This document shows, piece after piece, positions 54,503-64,000 of a stretch of 64,000 nt of DNA (position 1 is the stretch's first letter; every line of letters starts with the position of its first letter). The translations under genes and the position numbers were made by a program. The notes beneath the pieces are model-generated. The model had not been told where the DNA came from. It saw nothing but the letters and a program-made list of their open reading frames with translations, and ran no database searches. The stretch is from Alkalilimnicola ehrlichii (lineage in GTDB: Bacteria; Pseudomonadota; Gammaproteobacteria; Nitrococcales; AK92), in the NCBI RefSeq assembly GCF_003399765.1, contig NZ_NFZV01000007.1, positions 124,001 through 188,000 on the forward strand, in the 5' to 3' direction.

Positions 54503-55075
54503 TTAGGGGATAGTCACGCCTTCTTGCGCCAACATCGAGACGAGCTGGATTAAAGGTAGCCCGATAAGGCTATTGGGGTCGTTGCCCTCCAAGCGCTCGA
54601 ACAGTGCGATCCCAAGCCCCTCTGCTTTGAAGCTTCCTGCGCATTGGTAGGGCTGTTCGTTACTGAGGTAACGCTCTATCTGCTCGTCGCTTAAGTCTCT
54701 AAAGTGGACAGCATAGCGCTCGGTAGCGGTTTGTATACGGCCGGTGGCGCTGTTGAGTAGGCTAAGTCCGGTAAAGAAAACAACCTTGCGGCCGGATGCT
54801 TTGCGTAGCTGTTCTCTGGCGCGCGAGTGATCTCCGGGCTTGCCGAGCACCTCGTCGTCGAGGGTGGCGGCTTGATCGGACCCGATGATCAGATGTTGCG
54901 GGTAACGGCTTGCCACCGCCTGGGCTTTTTCGCGGGAAAGGCGAGCGACGTATTCGGCGGGCGCTTCGTTGTCCAGGCGCGTCTCGTCAATATCCGGCGA
55001 ACATACTTCATAGCCAACGGCGAGCCGATCGAGTAACGCACGGCGATAGGGTGAGCTTGATGCTAATACCAGCAT
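54503..55075 (-). CDS. Maf/YceF nucleoside-triphosphate pyrophosphatase
   Basis: A 190-residue house-cleaning enzyme removing modified nucleotides such as 7-methyl-GTP. MLVLASSSPYRRALLDRL holds the S-S-P-x-R substrate loop; DIDETRLDNEAPAEYV, SREKAQAVA and IIGSDQAATLDDEVLGKPG complete the pattern. The QxxS-type Gln-rich features place it with the YceF subgroup found beside yceD-rpmF. Normal length. It is on the opposite strand from the rest of the cluster. Confidence 0.92.
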   Translation of the reverse strand: MLVLASSSPYRRALLDRLAVGYEVCSPDIDETRLDNEAPAEYVARLSREKAQAVASRYPQHLIIGSDQAATLDDEVLGKPGDHSRAREQLRKASGRKVVFFTGLSLLNSATGRIQTATERYAVHFRDLSDEQIERYLSNEQPYQCAGSFKAEGLGIALFERLEGNDPNSLIGLPLIQLVSMLAQEGVTIP

Positions 55076-55278
55076 GAGCGGATCTCCTTGTCTTTTCGAT
55101 CTTGTGGCGGCGCCGGGGTGAGGGCTGTGCGCGCTTGGCGCGTTGCCCTTCCTGGGCGAGAAGGGCTTGGCGCGTAGCGCAACTTATGCAGTGTTCCCTT
55201 TATGGTCAAGGAAAATGTGAACGCTTTGGTGCAGCGCGTTTTGACAGGCCTTCCCCGCACGGTTAATATTCGCGCCTT

Positions 55279-55815
55279 ATGTTGGCTACGCCGCTTCCAG
55301 AATATCTCGATCCGCTGCGTCTGGCGGATAAAAACGCCGAGCTGAAAGGAGTGCTTCCTTTACGGCTTCTGAGGCGTTTGTGCGACAGCCTAGCCTCTGA
55401 TGTAGGGGAAGCTGAAGTTGTGCTGCGCTTTGGGCGCGACCAAGGCGGTCGCCCTATCGTCGAGGGGCGTGTGCGGGCCAAAGTCGAGCGTATTTGCCAA
55501 CGCTGCCTTGAGGCATGCGAGGAGTCCATCGACACCCAACTGTTGTTGGGGATCGTTGGTTCCGAGGCGGAGGCGGAGTTGTTGCCTTCGGAGTACGATC
55601 CTTGGTTGGTAAGCGACCGAGAGCGGACTTCGACGTTGATCGAAGATGAACTGATTCTCGCTTTGCCCTTGCTGGCATTGCATGACAAAGAGATTGATTG
55701 TATACCGCAGGAGGCGCTTAGCGCCGGCAACGGTAGCATAGCCGAGACGGCGCAAAAGCGGGAAAACCCGTTTGCCGCACTCGCCGATTTAAAGAACCGA
55801 AACCATCAAGACTAG
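55279..55815 (+). CDS. yceD: YceD (DUF177) protein
   Basis: A 178-residue protein linked to 23S rRNA processing and ribosome assembly. The metal-type CxxC pair is in ICQRCLEAC, with [15 protein letters not shown] and [22 protein letters not shown] after it, the DUF177 signature. It is directly upstream of rpmF as in most proteobacteria. The start ATG is followed by [16 protein letters not shown]. Confidence 0.93.
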   Translation: MLATPLPEYLDPLRLADKNAELKGVLPLRLLRRLCDSLASDVGEAEVVLRFGRDQGGRPIVEGRVRAKVERICQRCLEACEESIDTQLLLGIVGSEAEAELLPSEYDPWLVSDRERTSTLIEDELILALPLLALHDKEIDCIPQEALSAGNGSIAETAQKRENPFAALADLKNRNHQD

Positions 55816-55832
55816 CATTAGGAGACTGCGCT

Positions 55833-56012
55833 ATGGCCGTTCAGCAAAACCGCAAGACTCCGTCCAAGCGTGGCATGCGGCGTTCCCATGATGCCCTCGA
55901 GGCGTCTACGCTGTCTGTTGAGCCGACGACGGGTGAAACTCACCGCCGCCATCACATCAGCCCGGATGGATACTACCGCGGGCGGAAAGTCCTGCCTGGA
56001 AAAGGCGAGTAA
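55833..56012 (+). CDS. rpmF: 50S ribosomal protein L32
   Basis: Fifty-nine codons: [20 protein letters not shown] at the start, then [19 protein letters not shown]. This is L32 in the proteobacterial form lacking the zinc cysteines. AGGAGA precedes ATG and it lies 17 bp after yceD. Easy to miss because of its size. Confidence 0.97.
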   Translation: MAVQQNRKTPSKRGMRRSHDALEASTLSVEPTTGETHRRHHISPDGYYRGRKVLPGKGE

Positions 56013-56109
56013 GCCATTCGAATACCGCCGCCATTGCCCGCCTATGACAGAGGGTGGCAATGGCGGAGTCCGGTCCACTTCCTAAATTTGTAACGGCCGC
56101 CTGTCAAAT

Positions 56110-57137
56110 ATGCCAAACGCAGCGACTATCGCCCTCGATGCAATGGGGGGCGACCACGGGCCCGATGTGGTTGTGCCCGCAGCTCTGGCCGTGTTGGAGC
56201 GCGACCGTCGGGTTAAACTGGTGCTCGTCGGTGACGAGGCTGTGCTCGGGCCAATGCTCGAACGGCACGGTACCAGCCAAAACGCACGACTGCGTATCCA
56301 TCACGCATCTCAACAGGTGGGCATGGACGAGCCTCCTTCCCAAGCGCTCCGATTGAAGAAGGACTCTTCGATGCGGGTTGCTATTAACCTTGTTAAGGCC
56401 GAACAGGCGGATGCCGCAGTCAGCGCGGGTAATACCGGTGCGCTGATGGCAACGGCGCGTTATGTCCTGAAAACGTTGCCTGGTATTGATCGGCCTGCAA
56501 TTATCACGACCATTCCAAGCGTCAACGGTTATACCCGTATGCTGGATTTGGGTGCTAACGTGGATTCAAGCGCAGAGCATCTATTCCAATTCGCGGTTAT
56601 GGGGTCTGTGTTGACGGAGGCGATCGATGGCCTGCAAAACCCCGTGTCGGGCTTTTGAATATCGGCGAGGAAGAAATTAAAGGCAACGATCAGGTCAAAC
56701 AAGCCGCACAAATGTTGGCGAATAGTGACCTAAATTACATTGGCTATGTCGAAGGAGATGCTATCTTTCGGGGGGTAGCCGATGTGGTCGTTTGTGATGG
56801 CTTTGTCGGCAACGTCGCGTTAAAGACTACCGAAGGCGTTGCTTCGATTATCGCGCAGTTTTTGCGAGAAGAGTTTAGGCGTAATCTGTTCACGCGTTTG
56901 GCGGGTCTTGTAGCGCTTCCGGTGTTGCGTCGATTGAGACAACGGATCGATCCGCGCCAGTACAATGGTGCTAGCCTTTTAGGTTTGCGCGGTATTGTTC
57001 TTAAAAGTCACGGCGGAGCGGATGTGATAGCCTTCCAGCGTGCCATCGAAATGGCCGTGCTGGAAGTTGAAAAGGCAGTGCCGAGTTTGATCGATCAAAA
57101 ACTCGACTCCCTGTTATCCAAAGGGCGCGCCTCATGA
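56110..57137 (+). CDS. plsX: phosphate acyltransferase PlsX (frameshifted)
   Basis: About 342 residues making acyl-phosphate from acyl-ACP for phospholipid synthesis. [34 protein letters not shown] and MLDLGANVD are in the first frame; [34 protein letters not shown] and [11 protein letters not shown] in the second. The frames join at a four-C run (56640-56643), one C short. Stop overlaps the fabH start (ATGATG). Essential in most bacteria, so the break is probably a sequence error. Confidence 0.96.
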
Positions 57138-58110
57138 TGTATGGCAGAATTACGGGAACCGGAAGTTATCTTCCGGAGCGGGTCCTGACAAACCAGGATT
57201 TGGAAAAATCGTTAATACTTCTGATCAATGGATCCGCGAGCGGTCCGGGATTCAGGAACGTCGAATTGCAGCTGAGGGCGAGACATGCGGCGATCTTGCT
57301 GCAATGGCTGCCGAGCGGGCGATAGCGAGTGCCGGCATCGATCCGGCTGAGATCGACCTATTGGTTCTGGCTACTAGTACGCCCGATGCAGCGCTGCCAA
57401 GTACCGCTTGCTTGATCCAACGGCGAATCGGTATGCGAGCGGGTAGTTGTGCCTTCGACGTTTCGGCAGCGTGCTCTGGCTTTGTGTATGCATTGAGCAT
57501 CGCCGATCAGTTTCTTCGTAGCGGTGCCGCTAAGCGTGCTTTAGTGGTCGGTGCGGAAACGATGTCGCGGGTTCTTAACTGGAAGGACCGTACAACCTGC
57601 GTGCTGTTCGGCGACGGAGCCGGGGCTGTCGTGTTGGAGGCGGGCGAGGAGCCGGGCATTATCAATACCCATCTGCATGCCGATGGCGAATATTCTCGCT
57701 TGCTGCATACGGAATGGGGAACGTCGCATGGCATCGAGAAACTCATCGCGGCGCCGGAGTTGGCGGCTATTAGCATGAATGGAAGCGAGGTGTTCAAAGT
57801 GGCGGTGCGTACGCTTGGGCGCATTGTCAACGAGACGCTGGCGGCAAACGATCTGGACAAGAACGATATCGACTGGCTAATTCCTCATCAGGCCAATATT
57901 CGCATTATCGGCGCCACGGCAAAGATGCTGGACATGCCGATGGAAAAGGTCGTCGTGACCTTGCAGAAGCAAGGTAATACGTCGGCTGCCTCCATCCCTC
58001 TGGCGCTTGATACAGCAGTGCGAGACGGTCGAGTCAAGGCAGGCGATTTGTTGCTCATGGAAGCATTCGGAGGGGGCTTTACCTGGGGGTCGGCACTGGT
58101 ACGCTTCTGA
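57134..58110 (+). CDS. fabH: 3-oxoacyl-ACP synthase III, FabH (frameshifted)
   Basis: About 325 residues, initiating fatty-acid synthesis from acetyl-CoA and malonyl-ACP. [19 protein letters not shown] begins the protein; after DLEK the frame must shift (five A at 57204-57208, one missing) to give [17 protein letters not shown]. Catalytic residues follow: Cys in [10 protein letters not shown], His in [11 protein letters not shown] and Asn in [12 protein letters not shown]. Normal length. Coupled to plsX. Confidence 0.96.
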
Positions 58111-58299
58111 GCGTACTGCGTGCGGAGAAAATTGCGCGTAGGCCGCAAGGCCTTGCAGCAATTGCTTTCGCTCAGGATAAGCAATCGGATACATATTTGC
58201 TCTCTGGCCTATTTTTACGCCGGAGGCTCGCCTCATTATACGAACACGCGACCAATGGTCGACGAAGAGGCGTATCTTCAGGTGGAGAAGGTTTGATCG

Positions 58300-59247
58300 A
58301 TGGTTAACAAAACGCTCGCCTATGTGTTTCCCGGTCAAGGCTCGCAAGCCGTAGGCATGCTTGCGGAGTTGGCTGAGGCGTACGACGTGGTTAAACGAAC
58401 CTTTGACGAAGCATCCGACTCGTTAGGGTACGATTTGTGGAATTTGGTTCAGCAGGGCCCGGAGGCCGATTTGAATCGCACCGACAGGACGCAGCCCGCA
58501 ATGTTGGTCGCAGGTGTTGCTGTTTGGCGCGTATTGGCGGAGCAGGGCGCGCCAAAGCCGGCATTGCTTGCCGGGCATAGTTTGGGCGAGTATACGGCCC
58601 TTGTTTGCGCCGAAGCCTTGGCTTTTGGCGACGCCGTTGCGCTAGTCGCAGATCGCGGGCGTTTTATGCAAGAAGCCGTTCCAGAGGGCGAAGGCGCGAT
58701 GGCTGCCATTCTGGGCTTGGATGATGACCAAGTCCGGGCTGCCTGCGACGAGGCCGCCCAAGGCGAGGTTGTCGAGCCGGTCAATTTCAATGCGCCCGGC
58801 CAGGTTGTCATTGCAGGTGCTAAAGCGGCTGTCGAGCGCGCGGTCGATGCTGCGAAAGCCGCGGGCGCGAAACGCGCGTTGCCGCTGCCGGTCAGTGTAC
58901 CGTCGCATTGCGCTTTGATGAAGCCGGCCTCGGAGCGCTTGGCTGAACGGCTGAATAATATTACGGTTAGCGCACCGACCATTCCCGTCGTTCATAATGC
59001 CGACGTTAGTAAAGCAGGCGATGCGGATGCGGTACGCGAGCGCTTGGTTAGGCAGCTGTATAGTCCCGTGCGCTGGGTGGAGACCATTCAAGGCATGGCG
59101 TCTGAAGGTATAGAGCAAGTCGTTGAGTGTGGCCCCGGTAAAGTCCTCGCCGGTTTGAATAAGCGAATTGTGCGGGGTATGGCGGCTACGCCGGTTTTCG
59201 ATCCTGCCGGTGTCGATAAGGTGCTGGCCGATAACGAGGCGAAATAA
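58300..59247 (+). CDS. fabD: malonyl-CoA:ACP transacylase FabD
   Basis: A 315-residue enzyme loading malonate onto ACP. VFPGQGSQAVGM at the start, nucleophile Ser94 in GHSLGEYTAL, Arg in DRGRFMQEAV, His in VPSHCALM and a Gln in the oxyanion region QGSQ. AGGTGGAGAAGG lies ahead of ATG. About 190 bp without a gene separate it from fabH. Confidence 0.97.
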   Translation: MVNKTLAYVFPGQGSQAVGMLAELAEAYDVVKRTFDEASDSLGYDLWNLVQQGPEADLNRTDRTQPAMLVAGVAVWRVLAEQGAPKPALLAGHSLGEYTALVCAEALAFGDAVALVADRGRFMQEAVPEGEGAMAAILGLDDDQVRAACDEAAQGEVVEPVNFNAPGQVVIAGAKAAVERAVDAAKAAGAKRALPLPVSVPSHCALMKPASERLAERLNNITVSAPTIPVVHNADVSKAGDADAVRERLVRQLYSPVRWVETIQGMASEGIEQVVECGPGKVLAGLNKRIVRGMAATPVFDPAGVDKVLADNEAK

Positions 59248-59249
59248 GA

Positions 59250-59999
59250 ATGAACTTGAAGATGGATCAAGAGGTCGCACTGGTAACGGGTGCGAGCCGC
59301 GGTTTAGGAAGGGCCATTGCTCTGGAGCTAGGTAGTCTCGGGGCAACCGTGATCGGCACCGCTACCAGCGAGAAGGGAGCGGAGGCGATTAGCGCCGGGC
59401 TTGCCGAGGCAGGTGTTAAAGGTGTCGGCATGGTCTTGAACGTAACCGATGCGGAGAACATCGCTGCGGTTATTAAAGAGATCGGCGAACGCTTTGGTGC
59501 GCCAACAGTATTGGTGAACAATGCGGGTATTACCCGCGACAACCTCATGATGCGCATGAAGGACGACGAATGGGAGTCGATTATCGACACCAACTTAACG
59601 TCGGCGTATCGCGTAATCAAAGCCTGCCTGCGTGCCATGATGAAGGCAAAGCATGGTCGCATCATTAATATTTCGTCCGTCGTCGGCGCCACCGGTAACC
59701 CCGGTCAAGCCAATTATGCCGCTGCTAAGGCTGGGCTGGTTGGTTTGACGAAATCGCTAGCTCGCGAGCTGGGCTCTCGGGGGATTACTGTCAATGCCGT
59801 GGCCCCCGGATTTATCGATACCGACATGACGCGGGAGCTGCCGGAAGCCAGCCGTACCGCGTTGTTGGACCAGATTCCGCTTGGCCAGCTGGGCCAGCCC
59901 GAGGATATCGCTGCGGCCGTCGCCTTTCTGGCGTCTCCCGCCGGCGGCTACATCAGCGGCGAAACCCTGCATGTCAATGGCGGAATGCATATGAGCTAG
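59250..59999 (+). CDS. fabG: 3-oxoacyl-ACP reductase FabG
   Basis: A 249-residue short-chain dehydrogenase using [17 protein letters not shown] (cofactor loop), [17 protein letters not shown], and the catalytic set Ser in [11 protein letters not shown], Tyr and Lys in NYAAAKAG. The ending [11 protein letters not shown] is typical for FabG. Two bases after fabD. Confidence 0.97.
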   Translation: MNLKMDQEVALVTGASRGLGRAIALELGSLGATVIGTATSEKGAEAISAGLAEAGVKGVGMVLNVTDAENIAAVIKEIGERFGAPTVLVNNAGITRDNLMMRMKDDEWESIIDTNLTSAYRVIKACLRAMMKAKHGRIINISSVVGATGNPGQANYAAAKAGLVGLTKSLARELGSRGITVNAVAPGFIDTDMTRELPEASRTALLDQIPLGQLGQPEDIAAAVAFLASPAGGYISGETLHVNGGMHMS

Positions 60000-60097
60000 G
60001 CCGAATTCGTTGCCGAGTGGCGCGAGTCAGGGTCTTCACATACAATACGCCCGCAGTTATACATCCGTGCCGGGCGCAACGTGAGAGGAAAAGACTG

Positions 60098-60337
60098 ATG
60101 AGTAGCATCGAAGAACGCGTTAAGAAGATCGTTGTAGAACAGCTGGGAGTGAAAGAAGAAGAGGTTAATGGTGAAGCCTCCTTCGTTGACGATCTCGGCG
60201 CCGATTCGCTTGACACCGTCGAACTGGTGATGGCTCTGGAAGAGGAATTCGAGTGCGAAATTCCTGACGAAGAAGCCGAGAAGATCACCACTGTTCAGCA
60301 GGCAATCGATTACGTTAAACAGCACCTGGGCGAGTAA
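60098..60337 (+). CDS. acpP: acyl carrier protein
   Basis: A 79-residue ACP carrying the growing acyl chain on 4'-phosphopantetheine at Ser37 ([13 protein letters not shown]). Strongly acidic. The ATG at 60098 is preceded by GAGAGGAAAAG; an upstream in-frame ATG at 60017 would add a non-homologous leader. Confidence 0.98.
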   Translation: MSSIEERVKKIVVEQLGVKEEEVNGEASFVDDLGADSLDTVELVMALEEEFECEIPDEEAEKITTVQQAIDYVKQHLGE

Positions 60338-60376
60338 GCCTCTAGGTGCTTCTGCCGCCTTAACCGGCGATATTGC

Positions 60377-60396
60377 AGGGCCGGTTTTCCGGCCCT
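60377..60396 (+). terminator. partial terminator between acpP and fabF
   Basis: AGGGCCGG-TTTT-CCGGCCCT is a perfect 8-bp hairpin followed by a weak T-rich stretch. It probably gives extra acpP transcripts over fabF. Confidence 0.7.
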
Positions 60397-60432
60397 GACT
60401 TATTTCTCGGTTACGAGATTGAGAGGTGTATC

Positions 60433-61673
60433 TTGTCCAAACGGCGTGTTGTAGTCACCGGAATGGGGATTGTTTCTCCGGTGGGCAGTTCCGTTAAGGA
60501 AGCCTGGGATAACATTCTCGCCGGCAGGAGCGGGATAGCCCCGATCGATAAATTCGATACGTCCAATTTCTCGGTTCGCTTCGGCGGTACGGTTCAAGGG
60601 TTTGAACTGGCCGAATATCTGAGCGCGAAAGATGCCCGCAAAATGGACCCGTTTATCCATTACGGGATCGGTGCCGCAGTGCAAGCGCTTCGGGACTCCG
60701 GCTTGGAGGTGTCCGAGGAAAATGCCGAGCGGATCGGTGTTGCCATCGGCTCCGGTATCGGTGGTATCGGCACTATCGAGAAGAATTGCGTCGCTTATCA
60801 GGAAGGGGGCCGCGGAAGATTTCGCCCTTCTTCGTACCAAGCGCAATTATCAATATGATTTCTGGGCACTTGTCGATCATGTACGGCTTTAAGGGGCCGA
60901 ACATTTCGGTCGTCACTGCCTGCACGACTGCCGCTCATAACATCGGAGAGGCAGCGCGTATTATTCAATATGGCGATGCCGACGTAATGTTCGCAGGCGG
61001 CGCCGAATATGCCACCACGGAACTTGGCTTGGGCGGATTTGCCGCTGCGCGCGCCTTATCGACGCGCAACGACGACCCACAGGCGGCAAGCCGGCCTTGG
61101 GACAAAGAGCGTGACGGTTTTGTGCTATCCGACGGAGCCGGTGTTTTAGTATTGGAAGAGTATGAACACGCTAAAAAACGTGGTGCGACCATTTACGGTG
61201 AGCTGATCGGTTACGGTATGAGCGGAGATGCTTACCATATGACTCTGCCTGCGGAGGGTGGAGACGGCGCGAAGCGCTGTATGCTGAACGCGTTTCGCGA
61301 TGCCGGCATCAACCCGGACGAAGTCGATTACATCAACGCCCACGGGACTTCCACCCCGGCCGGCGACCGTGCGGAAAGCGACGCGGTTAAAGGGGCGCTT
61401 GGCGATAAGGCGTATAAGGTTGCCGTGAGTTCTACCAAGTCGATGACGGGCCACTTACTGGGTGCGGCCGGCGGGATCGAAGCAATCTTTACGTTGCTTG
61501 CACTACGCGATCAAGTTGCGCCGCCGACGATCAACTATACGACGCCCGATCCGGAATGCGACCTGGATTATGTGCCGAACGAAGCGCGCGCCATGAAGAT
61601 CGACATAGCATTGTCGAATTCGTTCGGCTTCGGTGGTACGAACGGTAGCGTATTGTTCCGCCGGCTGAAATAA
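60433..61673 (+). CDS. fabF: 3-oxoacyl-ACP synthase II FabF (frameshifted)
   Basis: About 413 residues, elongating acyl-ACP. The TTG start ([18 protein letters not shown]) has GAGAGGTG ahead of it. The first frame runs to CVAYQEGG; the rest ([15 protein letters not shown]) needs one base added in GGGGGCC (60805-60811). Catalytic Cys in [11 protein letters not shown], His in [11 protein letters not shown] and [11 protein letters not shown]. Normal length once joined. Confidence 0.96.
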
Positions 61674-61692
61674 AGCGGCGACGCCAAGTTTA

Positions 61693-62523
61693 ATGATTTT
61701 GATCAACGGTCGGCGACAGCGTGTGCATGATATCGCTGACCGAGCTTTTGCCTACGGCGACGGTTTGTTCGAAACCGTCGCCGTTGTTCATTCTAAACCC
61801 CGCCTTTGGAATCTCCATTTAAAGCGTTTGTATCTTGGCTGCGACCGACTCGGTTTGCCGCGGCCGGACGAGGAACAACTGCTTTATGAAGCGGAAATGC
61901 TGTGTAAGGGAGTGACGGGCGGTGTGTTAAAGCTTATTTGGAGTGCCGGTGTCGGTGGGCGAGGGTTTCGTCGTGCCGGTGCGGAACCGACTCGCGTCCT
62001 GATTCGGAGCGAGCTGCCGCGTTACCCGAAACAGTGGTGGAGGGATGGCGTGGCGGTGCGTTGGTGTCAATTGCGTTTGGCCCGTCAGCCGCAGCTTGCC
62101 GGAATTAAGCACCTTAACCGTTTGGAACAAGTTTTGGCGCGTGCCGAATGGGAGACGCCGTCGGTTGCCGAAGGCATTTTGCTGTCGGACAATGGAGCGG
62201 TGGTCGAGGGCACTATGACCAATCTTTTCATCGTGCGAGGGAATGTCTTATATACGCCAGCGTTAACGGAGGCGGGCGTTGCAGGCGTTATGCGTGAGCA
62301 TCTGCTTGCGCTGGCTGCCGCTTTGGAGTTGCAAACACAGGTGACGCGTCTGGAACCGGAGGACGTCGTCGTGGCGGACGAGGTGTTTGTGAGTAACAGC
62401 CTGATCGGGTTGTGGCCGGTTACGGAATTAGACGGCACACCCTATCCGGTCGGCCCTGTAAGCCAACGTTTACTGGTCGAGCTGCGGGCGCGGGAGGATA
62501 TTCCCGACTGGTTTACTGCCTAA
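61693..62523 (+). CDS. pabC: aminodeoxychorismate lyase PabC
   Basis: A 276-residue PLP enzyme forming p-aminobenzoate for folate. FAYGDGLFETVAV, PLP Lys in IKHLNRLEQVLAR, and NGAVVEGTMTNLF. It lies between fabF and mltG, as in E. coli. Upstream ribosome site is weak (GGCGACGCC). Confidence 0.95.
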   Translation: MILINGRRQRVHDIADRAFAYGDGLFETVAVVHSKPRLWNLHLKRLYLGCDRLGLPRPDEEQLLYEAEMLCKGVTGGVLKLIWSAGVGGRGFRRAGAEPTRVLIRSELPRYPKQWWRDGVAVRWCQLRLARQPQLAGIKHLNRLEQVLARAEWETPSVAEGILLSDNGAVVEGTMTNLFIVRGNVLYTPALTEAGVAGVMREHLLALAAALELQTQVTRLEPEDVVVADEVFVSNSLIGLWPVTELDGTPYPVGPVSQRLLVELRAREDIPDWFTA

Positions 62524-62536
62524 CGACGAGATACGC

Positions 62537-64000
<1,464 letters not shown>

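Overview
The window looks like a chromosomal segment of a nitrate-respiring gammaproteobacterium. The support is the order sppA-maf-yceD-rpmF-plsX-fabH-fabD-fabG-acpP-fabF-pabC-mltG-tmk, a narGHJI-ppiC operon with narK and narXL, Dnr- and Anr/Fnr-type regulators, ubiTUV, hemN and a B12-dependent ribonucleotide reductase. A Chromatiales/Ectothiorhodospiraceae-like host is my guess, not something the sequence proves.

Layout. (1) About 1-17.3 kb is an integron. A SOS-boxed integron integrase (17278-18240, +) faces right. To its left lie attI and 13 consecutive cassettes, all on the minus strand, each ending in an attC site of 56-84 bp. Their products are a K+ channel-like protein, two paralogous HNH/zinc-knuckle proteins, a CoiA-like zinc protein, a HEPN-like protein, two alpha/beta hydrolases, an amidase-signature enzyme, a P-loop kinase with a structured leader, and several unknowns; I see no resistance gene. 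A second attI-like copy with two more cassettes sits at 15-1130. Between the two arrays is a roughly 3.9-kb island (1341-5217) bounded by an identical 43-bp repeat. It holds a truncated IS110-type transposase, a three-gene stress operon (DUF2382/YsnF-like) and an IS3 remnant.

(2) 18.3-35 kb is anaerobic nitrate respiration: ppiC-narI-narJ-narH-narG on minus; narK, usp and narK on plus; a third narK on minus; then narX-narL. (3) 35-46.3 kb continues the anaerobic theme with dnr and anr regulators, a YhcC-like radical SAM protein, ubiU-ubiV, ubiT with an unknown polytopic membrane protein, a DUF2249 protein and a hemerythrin, then hemN, moaA and an acyl-CoA dehydrogenase. At least six sites resembling the FNR/ANR/DNR box (TTGAT-N4-ATCAA), several of the form TTGAC-N4-ATCAA, lie in front of these units and suggest one low-oxygen regulon.

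(4) 46.3-53.6 kb is mixed housekeeping: nrdJ with three NrdR-like boxes, a patatin-like lipase, sodC, dodecin, a double-receiver protein, a CobW-type GTPase and a small repeat lipoprotein. (5) 53.7-64 kb is the fatty-acid cluster, starting with an N-terminally missing sppA and running off the right edge inside tmk.

Caveat on quality. At least 15 genes are split by a frameshift, including normally essential ones (plsX, fabH, fabF). In 13 of them the span from start to stop is exactly one base too short, often at a homopolymer. I read these as base-deletion errors in the sequence and annotate each as one gene across the break.
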